A DNA stretch of 54,892 bases from Chryseobacterium flavum (GCF_003385595.1 NZ_QNUE01000022.1:1-54892), one strand, 5' to 3'; shown: positions 6,991 through 16,576, counted from the stretch's first letter. Notes: generated by a model from the letters alone, not told the origin. Numbers and translations: made by a program.

Positions 6991-7905
6991 TTAAACTGAG
7001 TTTTTAAATTTCAATGGAGAGGTTTGCGCGTGCTTCTTAAAGAAATTATTAAAGTGAGACGGCTGCTCAAATCCTAACGTATATCCTATTTCTGCAATAT
7101 CCCAGTTGGTATACTTCAGGAGATTTTTAGATTCCTCAAACATTTTATCCTTAATGATCTGTGTGGTTGTAAGGTTGGTAACGGACTTTACTGAAGAGTT
7201 TAAATGATTGACATGTACATTAAGATGATTTGCAAAATCGGATGGTGTTTTCAGGGACAGAGGATAAGCCGGTGAATCTAATGGAAACTGTTTGTTAAGC
7301 AACTCATCAAATAAACGATACAGGCGGACGTTGGCAGGCAGCTCATCAAGGTTAATATCTTCTACACGGTTCTCCAGTGCCAGGTGAAGGATAGAAGCCA
7401 GATGACTTTTGATGCTGTTACAGCGGAACGGATACGTTGAATTGTTCATTTTGTAGATCTGGTCAAAATAAAGTGTTGCCAGCCGGGTCTGTTCTTCCGT
7501 TAAAAAAACAACCGGCTTGCTCCATTCCTTAAACAGGGAGGTCTTTTTAAACAAATTGAATTCTGTGTTTCCATTAAAAAATTCCTGATTAAACAGGCAG
7601 AAATAGCCATCCTGTAAATCACTTTCACATTCCCAGGAGTATGGAATACTTGGAGAAGGAAAAAACAACGCAGGACGATCTATATATAACTGATGGGAAC
7701 CATAGTGGATGGTCCCTTTTCCAATAATGAAACTGATCTTATAATAATCACGGCGGTTATAAGGACTTTTAAAACTGCAATATTTCCTCATTGAAATATT
7801 AAAGTGTGATTTGCCTGTTTCAAATTCTTCAGAATCAAACATTTTGATCCGGTTATTCCGGATACGTCTGTAATAATCCTCGATGGTTTCTAGCTGATCA
7901 CTCAT
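6991..7905 (-). CDS. AraC-family transcriptional regulator
   Basis: 304 residues: an N-terminal cupin-like sensor part (YKISFIIGKGTIHYGSHQLYIDRPALFFPSPSIPYSW) and a C-terminal double helix-turn-helix (DFANHLNVHVNHLNSSVKSVTNLTTTQIIKDKM, then DIAEIGYTLGFEQPSHFNNFFKKHAQTSPLKF). It is a paralogue of the protein at 37093-38031: both have YNRR-(D/K)-YYKIS and RLYRLFDELLNKQFPLDSPAYPL-like central helices. It lies just upstream of, and in the same direction as, the MFS gene at 5697-6908, which it probably activates in response to an unknown small molecule. Confidence 0.9.
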   Translation of the reverse strand: MSDQLETIEDYYRRIRNNRIKMFDSEEFETGKSHFNISMRKYCSFKSPYNRRDYYKISFIIGKGTIHYGSHQLYIDRPALFFPSPSIPYSWECESDLQDGYFCLFNQEFFNGNTEFNLFKKTSLFKEWSKPVVFLTEEQTRLATLYFDQIYKMNNSTYPFRCNSIKSHLASILHLALENRVEDINLDELPANVRLYRLFDELLNKQFPLDSPAYPLSLKTPSDFANHLNVHVNHLNSSVKSVTNLTTTQIIKDKMFEESKNLLKYTNWDIAEIGYTLGFEQPSHFNNFFKKHAQTSPLKFKNSV

Positions 7906-7925
7906 AGTGCTTAAATTATAAAAAT

Positions 7926-7933
7926 CAAAGATA
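7926..7933 (-). promoter_or_regulatory. -7 promoter box of the first araC gene (TATCTTTG)
   Basis: Exact TANNTTTG match on the minus strand, 20 bases before the ATG at 7905. It continues as ATTTTTATAATTTA, related to the operator-like motif of the two AraC loci. Confidence 0.6.
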
Positions 7934-8048
7934 CGTAAACCAATATTAATTAAAAGTTATTGTCAGTAAGATGATCAGTATAGCTTCAATAGTTTTCTTC
8001 GATCACTTATCGGTTTTGAATGTTCCGGGATTAAAAAGCTGTTAGAAA

Positions 8049-8561
8049 CTAATTCTTACCGGTTTCCATTTTCAGGATTTGTGACGGAAGCCGGAACGGT
8101 CCCGCGTGAGCTTCTGCAACTGATGTAAATCCCAGTTCTTTTAAAAATGCCAGCAGTGGATCATGGGACAGCATATTGATCCATATTTCATCAGTAAAAT
8201 TTATGGCAGATCTGCACTTTTTCCATAGTGAGAGCCTTAGTTCGGGTGAATCAAATTCCGGAAGGATTACAAAGCTGATTTCTGTAGCTCTTTTTCCGTC
8301 AGCTATTCCAGGATATACGGAACCACTTTTGATAATGCTGTATCCTGCAGGACTTTGATCCGCGTAAGTCATAATCAGCTGATTGGAAAGATCGTTCAGT
8401 TCATTGATCATCTTTCTCGGATCTATCCCGTTTTTATAGGATTTAATATCTTCCTCTGAAACAAATGTTTTGTACAGGTTATCAGCTGAAGAATCGATAA
8501 TCGTTATAAGATCAGAAATTCCCTTTTCAGAACCTATGGTAAATTTTGAAATGATCTCCAT
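8049..8561 (-). CDS. GNAT-like acetyltransferase-fold protein
   Basis: 170 residues. The middle (PAGYSIIKSGSVYPGIADGKRATEISFVILPEFDSPELRLSLWKKC) fits the beta4-loop-alpha3 core of GNAT proteins, and LLAFLKELGFTSVAEAHAGPFRLPSQIL the C-terminal strands. The canonical acetyl-CoA pyrophosphate loop (R/Q-x-x-G-x-G/A) is not plain, so activity is uncertain. Single gene with its own TAATTTTG box at 8575-8582. No neighbour indicates the substrate. Confidence 0.6.
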   Translation of the reverse strand: MEIISKFTIGSEKGISDLITIIDSSADNLYKTFVSEEDIKSYKNGIDPRKMINELNDLSNQLIMTYADQSPAGYSIIKSGSVYPGIADGKRATEISFVILPEFDSPELRLSLWKKCRSAINFTDEIWINMLSHDPLLAFLKELGFTSVAEAHAGPFRLPSQILKMETGKN

Positions 8562-8574
8562 GACTTTTTTTATT

Positions 8575-8582
8575 CAAAATTA
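8575..8582 (-). promoter_or_regulatory. -7 promoter box (TAATTTTG) of the GNAT-like gene
   Basis: Exact TANNTTTG match on the minus strand, 13 bases before the ATG at 8561. Confidence 0.55.
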
Positions 8583-8725
8583 GAAGATTAATTTATTTAA
8601 TAAGGATACAATCTGTTAAAATATTAGCGGTACAGATGTTTATTCTGTACAATTACCAGTACCGGTTCAGGTATTCTTATGAAGCTTAGTTACGGAAAAT
8701 GATGAGTACAGATTTTTTTGATTTT

Positions 8726-10210
8726 TCAAGGCAATGCATATTTTATGGTCTTCTGTGGGTTGATTTTCAGCTGTGGAATCCCGTCGCTGTTGTTAAATTC
8801 AAAACCATCAATCCATTTTTCTTGGGTAAGATCAAAATCTTCACCAGAGATCACGTATTTCTGGAAGAAGTATGAAATATCTTTCTCCAGATATTTTTCA
8901 ACGAAACTGAGGAAAAGTTCGTCTGTGAATTTTACTTTTTTATCAGTACAGGTTTTTAGCAGGTCTCTCATCAGGTCATCCAGAGATGCTTTACTGTTTG
9001 TTTTAAGAATGATCTGATTATCCAGCCAGAAGGCAAAGATAGCCCCCCGTCTATAGGGAACTTTTTCTACCTGACGGCTTTTCCAGAAGTCATCTTTTAT
9101 CCTGTAATTGGGGATATTTCTTTTAGGATTTTTCCAATGGGCCTCAAGGACCTCACTGTTAAATAGTTTGGCCCATTCGTCCAGCGAAATATCTTTGATC
9201 CTAAGTCTGTTTTTATAGGTGTAATAATCTGTAAAACCTTCGCTGAACCAATATTGTAATTCTTCACTCTTATTCCGGATGGTGCTTCCTATCCATTCAT
9301 GCATCAGCTCATGATGAAGAAGATATAGATAAGTGTTTTTATCATTAAAAGGATTATTGGTTCCCTGAATGATAAAAGCATTTTTGATGGCTGATCCCGT
9401 TGAGCTATAGCCTTTAAAGAGGCTGTCTTTTTGGGATACTGTGGGCGTCATTAATACGGTAAAATAATCCTTATCATAATCTTTCCAGAAATCTCTTTGG
9501 GACTGTACAGCCTTTTTTAAATTTGAAAATAGGAAGTTATCGGAGAGGCCGTTGTTCCATTGGTCCCTTATAGCGAAATAAACAGGTTTTTTATGAATGG
9601 TAAAACTGTATATTCTGTAATCTCCAGCGGCGAACAGAGAATTATAAAATCCTTCCCATAACGTTGCTTTTATTTTTTGCTTCTGACTTCGGGTAGCAAA
9701 ACTATTATGAATTTTAAAATCTGGTGGGAAATTGATCCACTCAATATAAAATTCAAATTCCTTATTGTCCGGCATTTGGGTAAAAGATTGTGGAATTATG
9801 AACAGGTTCTTACCTAAAACGTGAAAGAATTTGTTATTGACTCTTGGGCGGTTGAATACCTTATAGTCTGGATCTTTAAAATCCTGCTTTATTCTGTATG
9901 TGAATGAAATTTTTTTATTTTTGGTCTTACGGATACTTATCTTATTATCTGACGGCAGCATTGTAAAACTGATTCCGGGATTATCTTCCTTTGAAATTGC
10001 CAGACTTCTGAAAAGATTGTTTTCGCCCCAGTTTTCATTGGCATAATAAAAAGACAGGGTGTCTGAAGGCTTTTTAAGAGTATAGTCTACCTGGACTTTT
10101 ATACCATTTTGTCCAAAATGGTCGTCATAATAGACTTTATAACTGATTTTATCCTGTGCACGCATATACAAGGGTAAAATGAATAAGAACAGTAATAATT
10201 TTTTGATCAT
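8726..10210 (-). CDS. Exported gluzincin metallopeptidase (M1/M61-like)
   Basis: 494 residues from the ATG at 10210, beginning MIKKLLLFLFILPLYMRAQ, a signal peptide. The frame is open to a TTG at 10228, but that TTG belongs to the TATATTTG -7 box. The zinc site is HELMHEWIG (HExxH) followed by FSEGFTDYYTYK, the downstream Glu of gluzincins, as in M1 and M61 peptidases. The N-terminal half is beta-rich, fitting the M1/M61 substrate-binding domain; no PDZ domain follows, unlike typical M61 proteins. Probably a periplasmic or outer-membrane-associated peptidase; substrate unknown. Monocistronic. Confidence 0.8.
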   Translation of the reverse strand: MIKKLLLFLFILPLYMRAQDKISYKVYYDDHFGQNGIKVQVDYTLKKPSDTLSFYYANENWGENNLFRSLAISKEDNPGISFTMLPSDNKISIRKTKNKKISFTYRIKQDFKDPDYKVFNRPRVNNKFFHVLGKNLFIIPQSFTQMPDNKEFEFYIEWINFPPDFKIHNSFATRSQKQKIKATLWEGFYNSLFAAGDYRIYSFTIHKKPVYFAIRDQWNNGLSDNFLFSNLKKAVQSQRDFWKDYDKDYFTVLMTPTVSQKDSLFKGYSSTGSAIKNAFIIQGTNNPFNDKNTYLYLLHHELMHEWIGSTIRNKSEELQYWFSEGFTDYYTYKNRLRIKDISLDEWAKLFNSEVLEAHWKNPKRNIPNYRIKDDFWKSRQVEKVPYRRGAIFAFWLDNQIILKTNSKASLDDLMRDLLKTCTDKKVKFTDELFLSFVEKYLEKDISYFFQKYVISGEDFDLTQEKWIDGFEFNNSDGIPQLKINPQKTIKYALP

Positions 10211-10225
10211 GGCTGATTGTTTTTC

Positions 10226-10233
10226 CAAATATA
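10226..10233 (-). promoter_or_regulatory. -7 promoter box (TATATTTG) of the metallopeptidase gene
   Basis: Exact TANNTTTG match 15 bases before the chosen ATG at 10210; this is what decides the start. Confidence 0.65.
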
Positions 10234-10438
10234 AATTAAATAATAAATAAATTTAATTTTTTGAGTTTCTACCATCCTCCGGAGGCTGTTCAAGGGCAGT
10301 TTAAGGTTATCGAAGAGGAAAAAATGGCTGTTATGGACAAAAAAAAGAAAATTTTGATCATTTATCTTAAACTTTTTTCATTGCAGTTAGGCTGGAATCA
10401 CCATAAAACCTATATTTGCAGCCTAAATTTTTAAATAA

Positions 10439-10615
10439 ATGAAAGAACTAATTGAAAAAATCAACGCGGAATTTGAAGCGTTCACTACTGAGGCAAACCA
10501 ACAAGCGGAAAAAGGTAACAAGGCAGCTGGAACAAGAGCTCGTAAAGCAGCTTTAGAACTAAGCAAACTGTTCAAGGAATTCAGAAAAGTTTCTGTAGAA
10601 GAAGCTAAAAAATAA
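10439..10615 (+). CDS. Histone H1-like (Hc1-type) small DNA-binding protein, 58 aa
   Basis: 58 residues, MKELIEKINAEFEAFTTEAN followed by QQAEKGNKAAGTRARKAALE and LSKLFKEFRKVSVEEAKK. It matches the short Hc1-like proteins that nearly all Flavobacteriia carry, with the hallmark GTRARKAALELSKLFKEFRK. The charged helical sequence is thought to bind DNA and compact the nucleoid; this is family knowledge, not shown here. It is monocistronic and followed by a strong terminator, which suits an abundant short transcript. Confidence 0.9.
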   Translation: MKELIEKINAEFEAFTTEANQQAEKGNKAAGTRARKAALELSKLFKEFRKVSVEEAKK

Positions 10616-10624
10616 TTCACCTTT

Positions 10625-10650
10625 AACCGGCTTTCGGAGCCGGTTTTTTT
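10625..10650 (+). terminator. Intrinsic terminator of the histone-like gene
   Basis: AACCGGCT (10625-10632), loop TTCGG, AGCCGGTT (10638-10645), then a run of T to 10650; ten bases after the stop codon. Confidence 0.9.
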
Positions 10651-10767
10651 ATGCCCTTTCGGAAACTGTTTTACTAAACCGTTAATGGTGATTAATTTTA
10701 CATTAATCCGTTAAAATTGTTCATATAATTTGTATTTTAGGAGTGTCAAAGCACAGGTCAGATTATT

Positions 10768-11937
10768 ATGAAATCGTATTATTTATTGTTTATTATATTT
10801 TTTGGACTTTTACCGGCACAAAAACTCAGGATCGTAGATTCAGAAAATGGAAATCCGGTTTCCAATGCGAGAGTTCTTCTTACCGGACAGATTGTTTATA
10901 CCAATGAAGATGGTTTTGCTCCCGTAGATCAGAATGCTGCAGATTTTAGTATTTCAGCTTCCGGTTTCCAGAGTGTCAGGGTCCGGAAATTTCAACCTCA
11001 GATATCCCTGAAACGGACCTATAAAAATATTGATGAGGTAAAGCTGGCCAGTGTGGATATCCGGAGTATTTTTGAGGATGTCAATAAGCATTATAAGAAA
11101 AGATATTATAATGAACCATCTCTTTATAATGTTGTTTATAAAGAAAAACGAAGTGACAACAATAAACTTTACTTTCTGGCGATCGCAGAAACAAAACTTT
11201 GGAGCAGGGGCAATTACTACAATTATAAAGACGGTTTCCATAAAGACTATGACAAGATTCTTCAGATGCAGCTGAATAATGTAAAGTATCTTAAAAATGT
11301 AAAGTCAGACAGCGTTTTTACAGCAGGAACCAGTGAATTTTCCCATGAGTATATGGGGAATTATTTCTTTAATTTTGAGCTGAACCGGGTGTTGTTTCAT
11401 ATAAAAGACAAAGGTTCAAAATCTTCCGGATGGATGTATTTTGAAGAAGGAGATGAACAACTTGTCTCTTTTAAGATCAGGTCTGGAAAGGGGATAGAGA
11501 TGGAAGGAGAATTCAGGTATAACAAAGCGGATAAAGTGATTACCTATTTTGAGATTCATTACTTACAGGATCATTATCCGATGATGAAACGGAAGACCGC
11601 AGAGGGAGAAGAGTATGATTATCAGCTTGGAAATGCAGTTCTTGTTTTTGATTTTTACAAAAATAACGGAGTTTATGTACCTGCATTGAGCAGGCTTGAA
11701 GGAAATAAATATGTGGCTTATTATAAAGGCGTAAAGCATGAAAGAAAAATCAGCAGGGAGCTGATTTATAATACTTTTAAAGAATCAGACGACAAAGGAC
11801 TCAGTCCTAAAGTAGACTTCCGTAAAAATATCTGGGATAATATTCCGATCAGAGAAAATAAAAATAATACCATCCTGCTTTCTGATGATGAGCAGGCGTT
11901 TGTCAACAGAAGATTGCCGGATTTTGGATCGAAGTAA
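10768..11937 (+). CDS. Exported protein with CarboxypepD_reg-like domain
   Basis: 389 residues with a signal peptide (MKSYYLLFIIFFGLLPAQ). Residues about 20-70 (KLRIVDSENGNPVSNARVLLTGQIVYTNEDGFAPV) form a carboxypeptidase-regulatory-like beta-sandwich, a module common at the N-termini of Bacteroidetes cell-surface proteins. The rest (VDIRSIFEDVNKHYKKRYYNEPSLYNVVYKEKR onward) resembles a family of uncharacterised flavobacterial envelope proteins and looks beta-rich. No beta-barrel or plug domain follows, so it is not a TonB receptor. Terminated by the hairpin at 12005-12042. Confidence 0.75.
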   Translation: MKSYYLLFIIFFGLLPAQKLRIVDSENGNPVSNARVLLTGQIVYTNEDGFAPVDQNAADFSISASGFQSVRVRKFQPQISLKRTYKNIDEVKLASVDIRSIFEDVNKHYKKRYYNEPSLYNVVYKEKRSDNNKLYFLAIAETKLWSRGNYYNYKDGFHKDYDKILQMQLNNVKYLKNVKSDSVFTAGTSEFSHEYMGNYFFNFELNRVLFHIKDKGSKSSGWMYFEEGDEQLVSFKIRSGKGIEMEGEFRYNKADKVITYFEIHYLQDHYPMMKRKTAEGEEYDYQLGNAVLVFDFYKNNGVYVPALSRLEGNKYVAYYKGVKHERKISRELIYNTFKESDDKGLSPKVDFRKNIWDNIPIRENKNNTILLSDDEQAFVNRRLPDFGSK

Positions 11938-12004
11938 AAAGGAAATATTTAAATAAAATTGATTTTAGAGGCAGGAGCTGTATCTTTAAAAATGGAATTC
12001 ATGT

Positions 12005-12042
12005 AAAAAAGTCTTTAAATGTTAGTGTTTAAAGGCTTTTTT
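12005..12042 (+). terminator. Intrinsic terminator
   Basis: AAAAAAGTCTTTAAA (12005-12019) pairs with TTTAAAGGCTTTTTT (12028-12042) with one G-T wobble and an 8-base loop. It separates the CarboxypepD_reg gene from the M28 peptidase. Confidence 0.75.
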
Positions 12043-12102
12043 ACTTTTAAAGCTTTACTGTTTCCACAATTTCTGTTATCTTTAAACCAATCAATATATA
12101 CT

Positions 12103-13674
12103 ATGAGGATAAATAGATTTTTTGCGGTACCGGCTGTTGTGCTGGCCGCTCAGTTTTCATGGGCTCAGATTAAGGTAGATCCGAATGAAAAACTAGACCC
12201 TGTCGTAAAAAGTTTTGTAGATGAAGTAAACAGTAATTCCCAGCTTGAAAATATGGCTTATGAGCTGTTGGACGGGATAGGGCCACGTCTTGTGGGGACT
12301 CCTGAAATGCTTGCTGCCAATGAATGGAGTGCAGATAAACTTCGCTCATGGGGAGTAGAGGCTAATCTTCAGCAGTTCGGAACATGGAAGGGGTGGCAGA
12401 GAGGAACTACGCATGTTGATATGGTTCATCCACGTGTAAAGTCACTATCAGCAACCCAGCTGGCATGGAGTCCTGCTACAAAAAAAGCAGTGGAGGCAGA
12501 AGTGGTGATTCTTCCTAAAGTGTCTTCCAAAGCAGATTTCGATAAATGGCTTCCTGCAGTGAAAGGAAAAGTTGTACTGATGGCACAATACCAGAAGATC
12601 GGACGTTCTGACGAGCAGATCAAGGAGTTTGCAACACCGGAACTCTACGAAAAACTGAAAGCTGAAAAAGAAAAGGCTGCTAAAGATTTCACCGCATACG
12701 TCAAAAATATAGGGTATGATAATAATACGTTGCCGGAAGCTTTAGAAAAAGCAGGAGCTGCTGGAATTGCCATTTCAAACTGGACCGGAATCATGGGAGC
12801 AAACAGAATCTTCGGTGCCAAAACATCAAAAATTCCAATGATTGATATTGATGTGGAAGATTATGGAATGCTTTACAGAATGGCAGAAAAAGGGGCGAAG
12901 CCAAAAATTAAGATCGATGCCCAGTCCAAAATACTTCCTGAGGCCAAAAGTTTTAATACGATCGGAATGATCAAAGGAAAGGAAAAACCTGATGAATATG
13001 TGATCCTTTCTGCTCATCTTGATTCATGGGACGGAGCGCAGGGAGCAACAGATAATGGAACAGGAACACTTACAATGCTTGAAGCAATAAGGCTTCTTAA
13101 AAAATACTATCCCAACAATAAGAGAACAATTGTTATCGGACTGTGGGGAAGTGAGGAACAAGGCTTAAACGGCTCAAGAGGTTTTGTGGCTGATAATCCG
13201 CAAATTATCAAAGGAGTACAGGCGGCATTTAACCAGGATAACGGAACGGGACGTGTGGTGAATATCAGCGGACAGGGATTCGTAAAAGCATATGATTATG
13301 TAGGAAGATGGCTTGAAGGAGTTCCGAAATCAGTAAGAGGACATATTAAAACTGATTTTCCGGGAATGCCGGGAGGTGGCGGATCTGACCATGCTTCATT
13401 TGTAGCAGCAGGAGTACCGGGAATTTCTCTGGGATCTTTAAACTGGGGATATTTTGGATATACATGGCATACTACGAAAGATACCTATGATAAAATCGTT
13501 TTTGATGAGGTAAAAAATAATGTGGTATTAACGGCTGCACTGGCATACATGGCCTCTGAAGATCCGGAACTGGCAAGCAGGGAGAAGAGAGTGATGCCAA
13601 AGGATGATAAAGGGGAAACAGTGAAATGGCCGGAAGTAAAAGAACCGAAAAGAAGCTCCGCGGAGTATAAATAA
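12103..13674 (+). CDS. Exported M28-family metallopeptidase
   Basis: 523 residues from the ATG at 12103 (MRINRFFAVPAVVLAAQFSWAQ, signal peptide). The frame is open to 12019, but that part overlaps the preceding terminator. A PA-type insert lies at about 130-260, followed by the co-catalytic zinc peptidase: HLDSWDGAQGATDNGTG (His and Asp ligands), WGSEEQGLNGSRG (catalytic Glu and Glu ligand), NQDNGTG (Asp ligand) and the final His in TWHTTKDTYD. GGGSDHASFVAAGVPG is also typical of M28. Members act as aminopeptidases or carboxypeptidases outside the inner membrane. Converges with the HAD gene. Confidence 0.92.
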   Translation: MRINRFFAVPAVVLAAQFSWAQIKVDPNEKLDPVVKSFVDEVNSNSQLENMAYELLDGIGPRLVGTPEMLAANEWSADKLRSWGVEANLQQFGTWKGWQRGTTHVDMVHPRVKSLSATQLAWSPATKKAVEAEVVILPKVSSKADFDKWLPAVKGKVVLMAQYQKIGRSDEQIKEFATPELYEKLKAEKEKAAKDFTAYVKNIGYDNNTLPEALEKAGAAGIAISNWTGIMGANRIFGAKTSKIPMIDIDVEDYGMLYRMAEKGAKPKIKIDAQSKILPEAKSFNTIGMIKGKEKPDEYVILSAHLDSWDGAQGATDNGTGTLTMLEAIRLLKKYYPNNKRTIVIGLWGSEEQGLNGSRGFVADNPQIIKGVQAAFNQDNGTGRVVNISGQGFVKAYDYVGRWLEGVPKSVRGHIKTDFPGMPGGGGSDHASFVAAGVPGISLGSLNWGYFGYTWHTTKDTYDKIVFDEVKNNVVLTAALAYMASEDPELASREKRVMPKDDKGETVKWPEVKEPKRSSAEYK

Positions 13675-13697
13675 ATTAAATGATCATGATCAATATA

Positions 13698-13723
13698 AAA
13701 AGCTGTCTCTATGGACAGCTTTT
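13698..13723. terminator. Bidirectional terminator between M28 and HAD genes
   Basis: AAAAGCTGTC (13698-13707) pairs with GACAGCTTTT (13714-13723) around a 6-base loop; A and T runs flank both sides, and the genes converge here. Confidence 0.8.
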
Positions 13724-13744
13724 ATATTTTTAGCCCATATTATA

Positions 13745-14380
13745 CTATTTTAAGAATAGTTGCTCAAGGTCCGGAAATTTTGAGATCCTTACTACTTCTT
13801 CAGAGGTATCCAGATGCCCAAAACCGTATTCACAGAAAATAAAAGGCAGGTTATTTAAGGATGAAGAATAGTAATCCAGCTGAGTATCTCCTATATAAAC
13901 TGAATTCTCAGGAATAAGATGGTTCCTTTCCATAATAAGCCGGATGTTTTCTGATTTTGGCTTTTCAGTTCTTCCGTAATACTCAAAATCTTTAAATAAG
14001 GTATCGAGCTGGTAATATTCCAGAAACGCTTCAATATACCCTTTTTGACAGTTGCTTACGATAAAGAGGAGATGGTTTTCCCCTAGTTTTCTCAATGTAT
14101 TTTCTACTCCTTTATATAAAACTCCACCTTCTGTTCGCAATATGTTTTCTTCGCGGTCCACAATTTCTGCAAGAATTTTCCGGATCTGCTGATCAGTAAT
14201 TCCCGGCGAAATACTCCTGAGGATATCATCTGCCAACAGTCCCATATACTGGTTCATATCATCAGGAAGCAATTCTTTCGGTATCAGTTGATGACGGTTT
14301 AAAACCTCATTCCATATTTTAATGATCGTTGCTCTGGAATCCCATAAGGTACCATCCAGATCAAAAATTAAATTCTTCAT
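13745..14380 (-). CDS. HAD-superfamily phosphatase
   Basis: 211 residues. Motif I is FDLDGTLWDS (nucleophile Asp at residue 7), motif II FIVSNCQKGYIEAF, motif III Lys in TEKPKSENI, motif IV YIGDTQLDYYSS. The helical cap between about 18 and 85 makes it a phosphoglycolate phosphatase-like member. Physiological substrate not predictable. It lies 46 bases downstream of tex on the same strand and may be read from the tex promoter. Confidence 0.88.
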   Translation of the reverse strand: MKNLIFDLDGTLWDSRATIIKIWNEVLNRHQLIPKELLPDDMNQYMGLLADDILRSISPGITDQQIRKILAEIVDREENILRTEGGVLYKGVENTLRKLGENHLLFIVSNCQKGYIEAFLEYYQLDTLFKDFEYYGRTEKPKSENIRLIMERNHLIPENSVYIGDTQLDYYSSSLNNLPFIFCEYGFGHLDTSEEVVRISKFPDLEQLFLK

Positions 14381-14426
14381 TATTCAAAAGTCTGTATATT
14401 GATATATCATATGGACAGATACAAGG

Positions 14427-16550
14427 TCAGAGGATCATGCTCAGCTGAACTCTTTTCCTTGCTTCATCTACTTCGGTAACTTTCACACGGACATGCTGAT
14501 GAAGCTTAACTACTTCATTCACATCTGACACAAACCCGTCTTTGAGCTGGGATATATGAACCAGGCCGCTTTCTTTAATTCCAAGATCTACAAAACATCC
14601 GAAAGCAGTAATGTTATTGACGATCCCCGGAAGGATCATACCTGCCTTTAAATCTCTGATGCTTTTTACATGAGGGTCAAATTCAAATACTTTAGCAGCT
14701 TTCCTGGGATCTAAGCCCGGTTTTTCAAGTTCCTTCAATATATCCCTGATCCCTAAAATTCCAATTTCTCCGGTAATGTAATTTTCAGGCTTTACCAGGG
14801 CGATTTTTTCTTTATTGGCGATCAGCTCATGGGTTTTAATGCCCAGGTCATGAGCCATTTTCTCTACAATTCCGTAAGCTTCAGGATGTACCGCTGAATT
14901 ATCCAATGGATTTTTTGCATTTGCAATTCTTACAAAGGCAGCTGCCTGCTGAAAAGCTTTTTCTCCGAGCCGGGGAACTTTTTTAAGCTGCTTTCTGTCC
15001 TCAAAAGCTCCGTTCTCAGCACGGTAATTGACAATGTTTTCTGCCATTTTCTCCCCGATTCCTGAAACATAGCTTAAAAGTGATTTACTGGCTGTATTTA
15101 GATTGATTCCAACGGAATTTACACACTTCATTACAGTAGAATCCAATTCATTTTTCAGTTGGGTCTGATCGACATCGTGTTGGTATTGACCGACCCCAAT
15201 AGATTTCGGATCAATTTTTACCAGCTCAGCCAAAGGATCGGAAAGTCTTCTTCCAATGGAGACAGCACCACGTACGGTCACATCGTAGGAAGGAAATTCA
15301 TCCCTTGCAATTTTACTTGCAGAATAGACAGATGCACCTGCTTCCGAAACCACAAAAACCTGTAATGGTTTGTCAAAAGCAATCTTTTTGATGAAGAATT
15401 CGGTTTCGCGGCTTGCCGTTCCATTCCCGATAGAGATGGCTTCAATATTATAGGCATTTACCATGGAACGGATCTTTTTCATCGCCATTCCGCTTTCATT
15501 TTGCGGAGCGTGAGGGTAGAGGGTCTCATTGTGCAGTAAGTCTCCTTTTTCATCCAGGCATACTACTTTACAACCGCTCCGGTACCCCGGATCAATTGCT
15601 AAAATCCTTTTCTCTCCCAAAGGGGGAGCCAGAAGAAGTTGGCTTAAGTTCTCAGAGAAAATTTCAATCGCTTTTTTATCTGCTTTTTCTTTGGCTTCCT
15701 GCAGTGCTTCATTGGAGATTGCAGGTTCCAGAAGCCTTTTATAACTGTCTTTTATTGCCAGTGCAATTTGCTCTGAGCTTTCATTGCTGGATTTAATAAT
15801 AGCTTTTTCAATAAAATCTATAGCTTCTTCCTTATCTATTCCTATATTCGTTTTGACAAAACCTTCAGCTTCAGCTCTTAACATAGCCAGAAGTCTGTGG
15901 GATGGTATTCTGCTGAGATTTTCTTCCCATTCAAAATACTGGGAGAATTTCTGTGCATCCTCTTCCTCTTTTTTAGCTTTTACCGCTTTGGAGGTAATAA
16001 CTGCCTTACGCTGAAATAATCTGCGGAGATTTTTTCGGACATACATATTTTCATTGATCCACTCTGCCATAATATCTCTTGCTCCCTGAAGTGCTTCTTC
16101 TTCGGAAGAAACCTCACTGTTGAGATATTTTGATGCAAGAAACTGCACATCATTATTTTTCTGGCTCATGATGATTCTGGCTAAAGGTTCAAGTCCTTTT
16201 TCCTTAGCTGTATCGGCTTTGGTTTTCTTGCGCTTCTTGAAAGGTAAATAAAGATCTTCGAGTTCCTGGAGATCAAAACTTTCTTCTATTCTTTGCTGAA
16301 GTTCAGGTGTTAGGGAATCCTGTTCTTCTATTGACTTTAAAATAGATTCTTTTCTTTTAACAATTTCTTCAAACTGTCTGCTGATCTTTGAAATCTGCTC
16401 GATTTGTGTTTCATCAAGATTTCCGGTTTTATCTTTCCGGTAACGGGAAATAAATGGAATGGTACAGTCTTCTGCCAAAAGCTGAAGGGTATTATTGATG
16501 CTCTTTTCAGAAATATCGAGGTGTTTCTGTATAAATTCTACGGTCGTCAT
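14427..16550 (-). CDS. tex: Tex-family RNA-binding transcription accessory protein
   Basis: 707 residues, the normal bacterial Tex length (700-780). In order: helical Tex N-terminal region (MTTVEFIQKHLDISEKSINN, about 1-180), the YqgF/RNase H-like domain (ILAIDPGYRSGCKVVCLDEKG, about 325-450), helix-hairpin-helix repeats (LNTASKSLLSYVSGIGEKMAENIVNYR, about 490-560) and a C-terminal S1 domain (GMILPGIVNNITAFGCFVDLG to VQLSM, about 635-705). Tex binds nucleic acid and transcription complexes. Its start is only about 40 bases from the tracrRNA terminator, so the tracrRNA lies directly upstream on the same strand. A TATTTTAG box at 16569-16576 could be its own promoter. Confidence 0.95.
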   Translation of the reverse strand: MTTVEFIQKHLDISEKSINNTLQLLAEDCTIPFISRYRKDKTGNLDETQIEQISKISRQFEEIVKRKESILKSIEEQDSLTPELQQRIEESFDLQELEDLYLPFKKRKKTKADTAKEKGLEPLARIIMSQKNNDVQFLASKYLNSEVSSEEEALQGARDIMAEWINENMYVRKNLRRLFQRKAVITSKAVKAKKEEEDAQKFSQYFEWEENLSRIPSHRLLAMLRAEAEGFVKTNIGIDKEEAIDFIEKAIIKSSNESSEQIALAIKDSYKRLLEPAISNEALQEAKEKADKKAIEIFSENLSQLLLAPPLGEKRILAIDPGYRSGCKVVCLDEKGDLLHNETLYPHAPQNESGMAMKKIRSMVNAYNIEAISIGNGTASRETEFFIKKIAFDKPLQVFVVSEAGASVYSASKIARDEFPSYDVTVRGAVSIGRRLSDPLAELVKIDPKSIGVGQYQHDVDQTQLKNELDSTVMKCVNSVGINLNTASKSLLSYVSGIGEKMAENIVNYRAENGAFEDRKQLKKVPRLGEKAFQQAAAFVRIANAKNPLDNSAVHPEAYGIVEKMAHDLGIKTHELIANKEKIALVKPENYITGEIGILGIRDILKELEKPGLDPRKAAKVFEFDPHVKSIRDLKAGMILPGIVNNITAFGCFVDLGIKESGLVHISQLKDGFVSDVNEVVKLHQHVRVKVTEVDEARKRVQLSMIL

Positions 16551-16568
16551 TGTTCTGTTTTCGGATGG

Positions 16569-16576
16569 CTAAAATA
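16569..16576 (-). promoter_or_regulatory. Possible -7 box of tex (TATTTTAG)
   Basis: One mismatch to TANNTTTG, 18 bases before the tex ATG at 16550 and just downstream of the tracrRNA terminator, so tex can be expressed independently of tracrRNA. Confidence 0.35.

Noticed and set aside
10423..10620. 65-codon minus-strand frame over the histone-like gene
   Set aside because: It is the antisense of the well-recognised Hc1-like gene at 10439-10615; its sequence is low-complexity Ala/Ser/Leu as expected from that strand.
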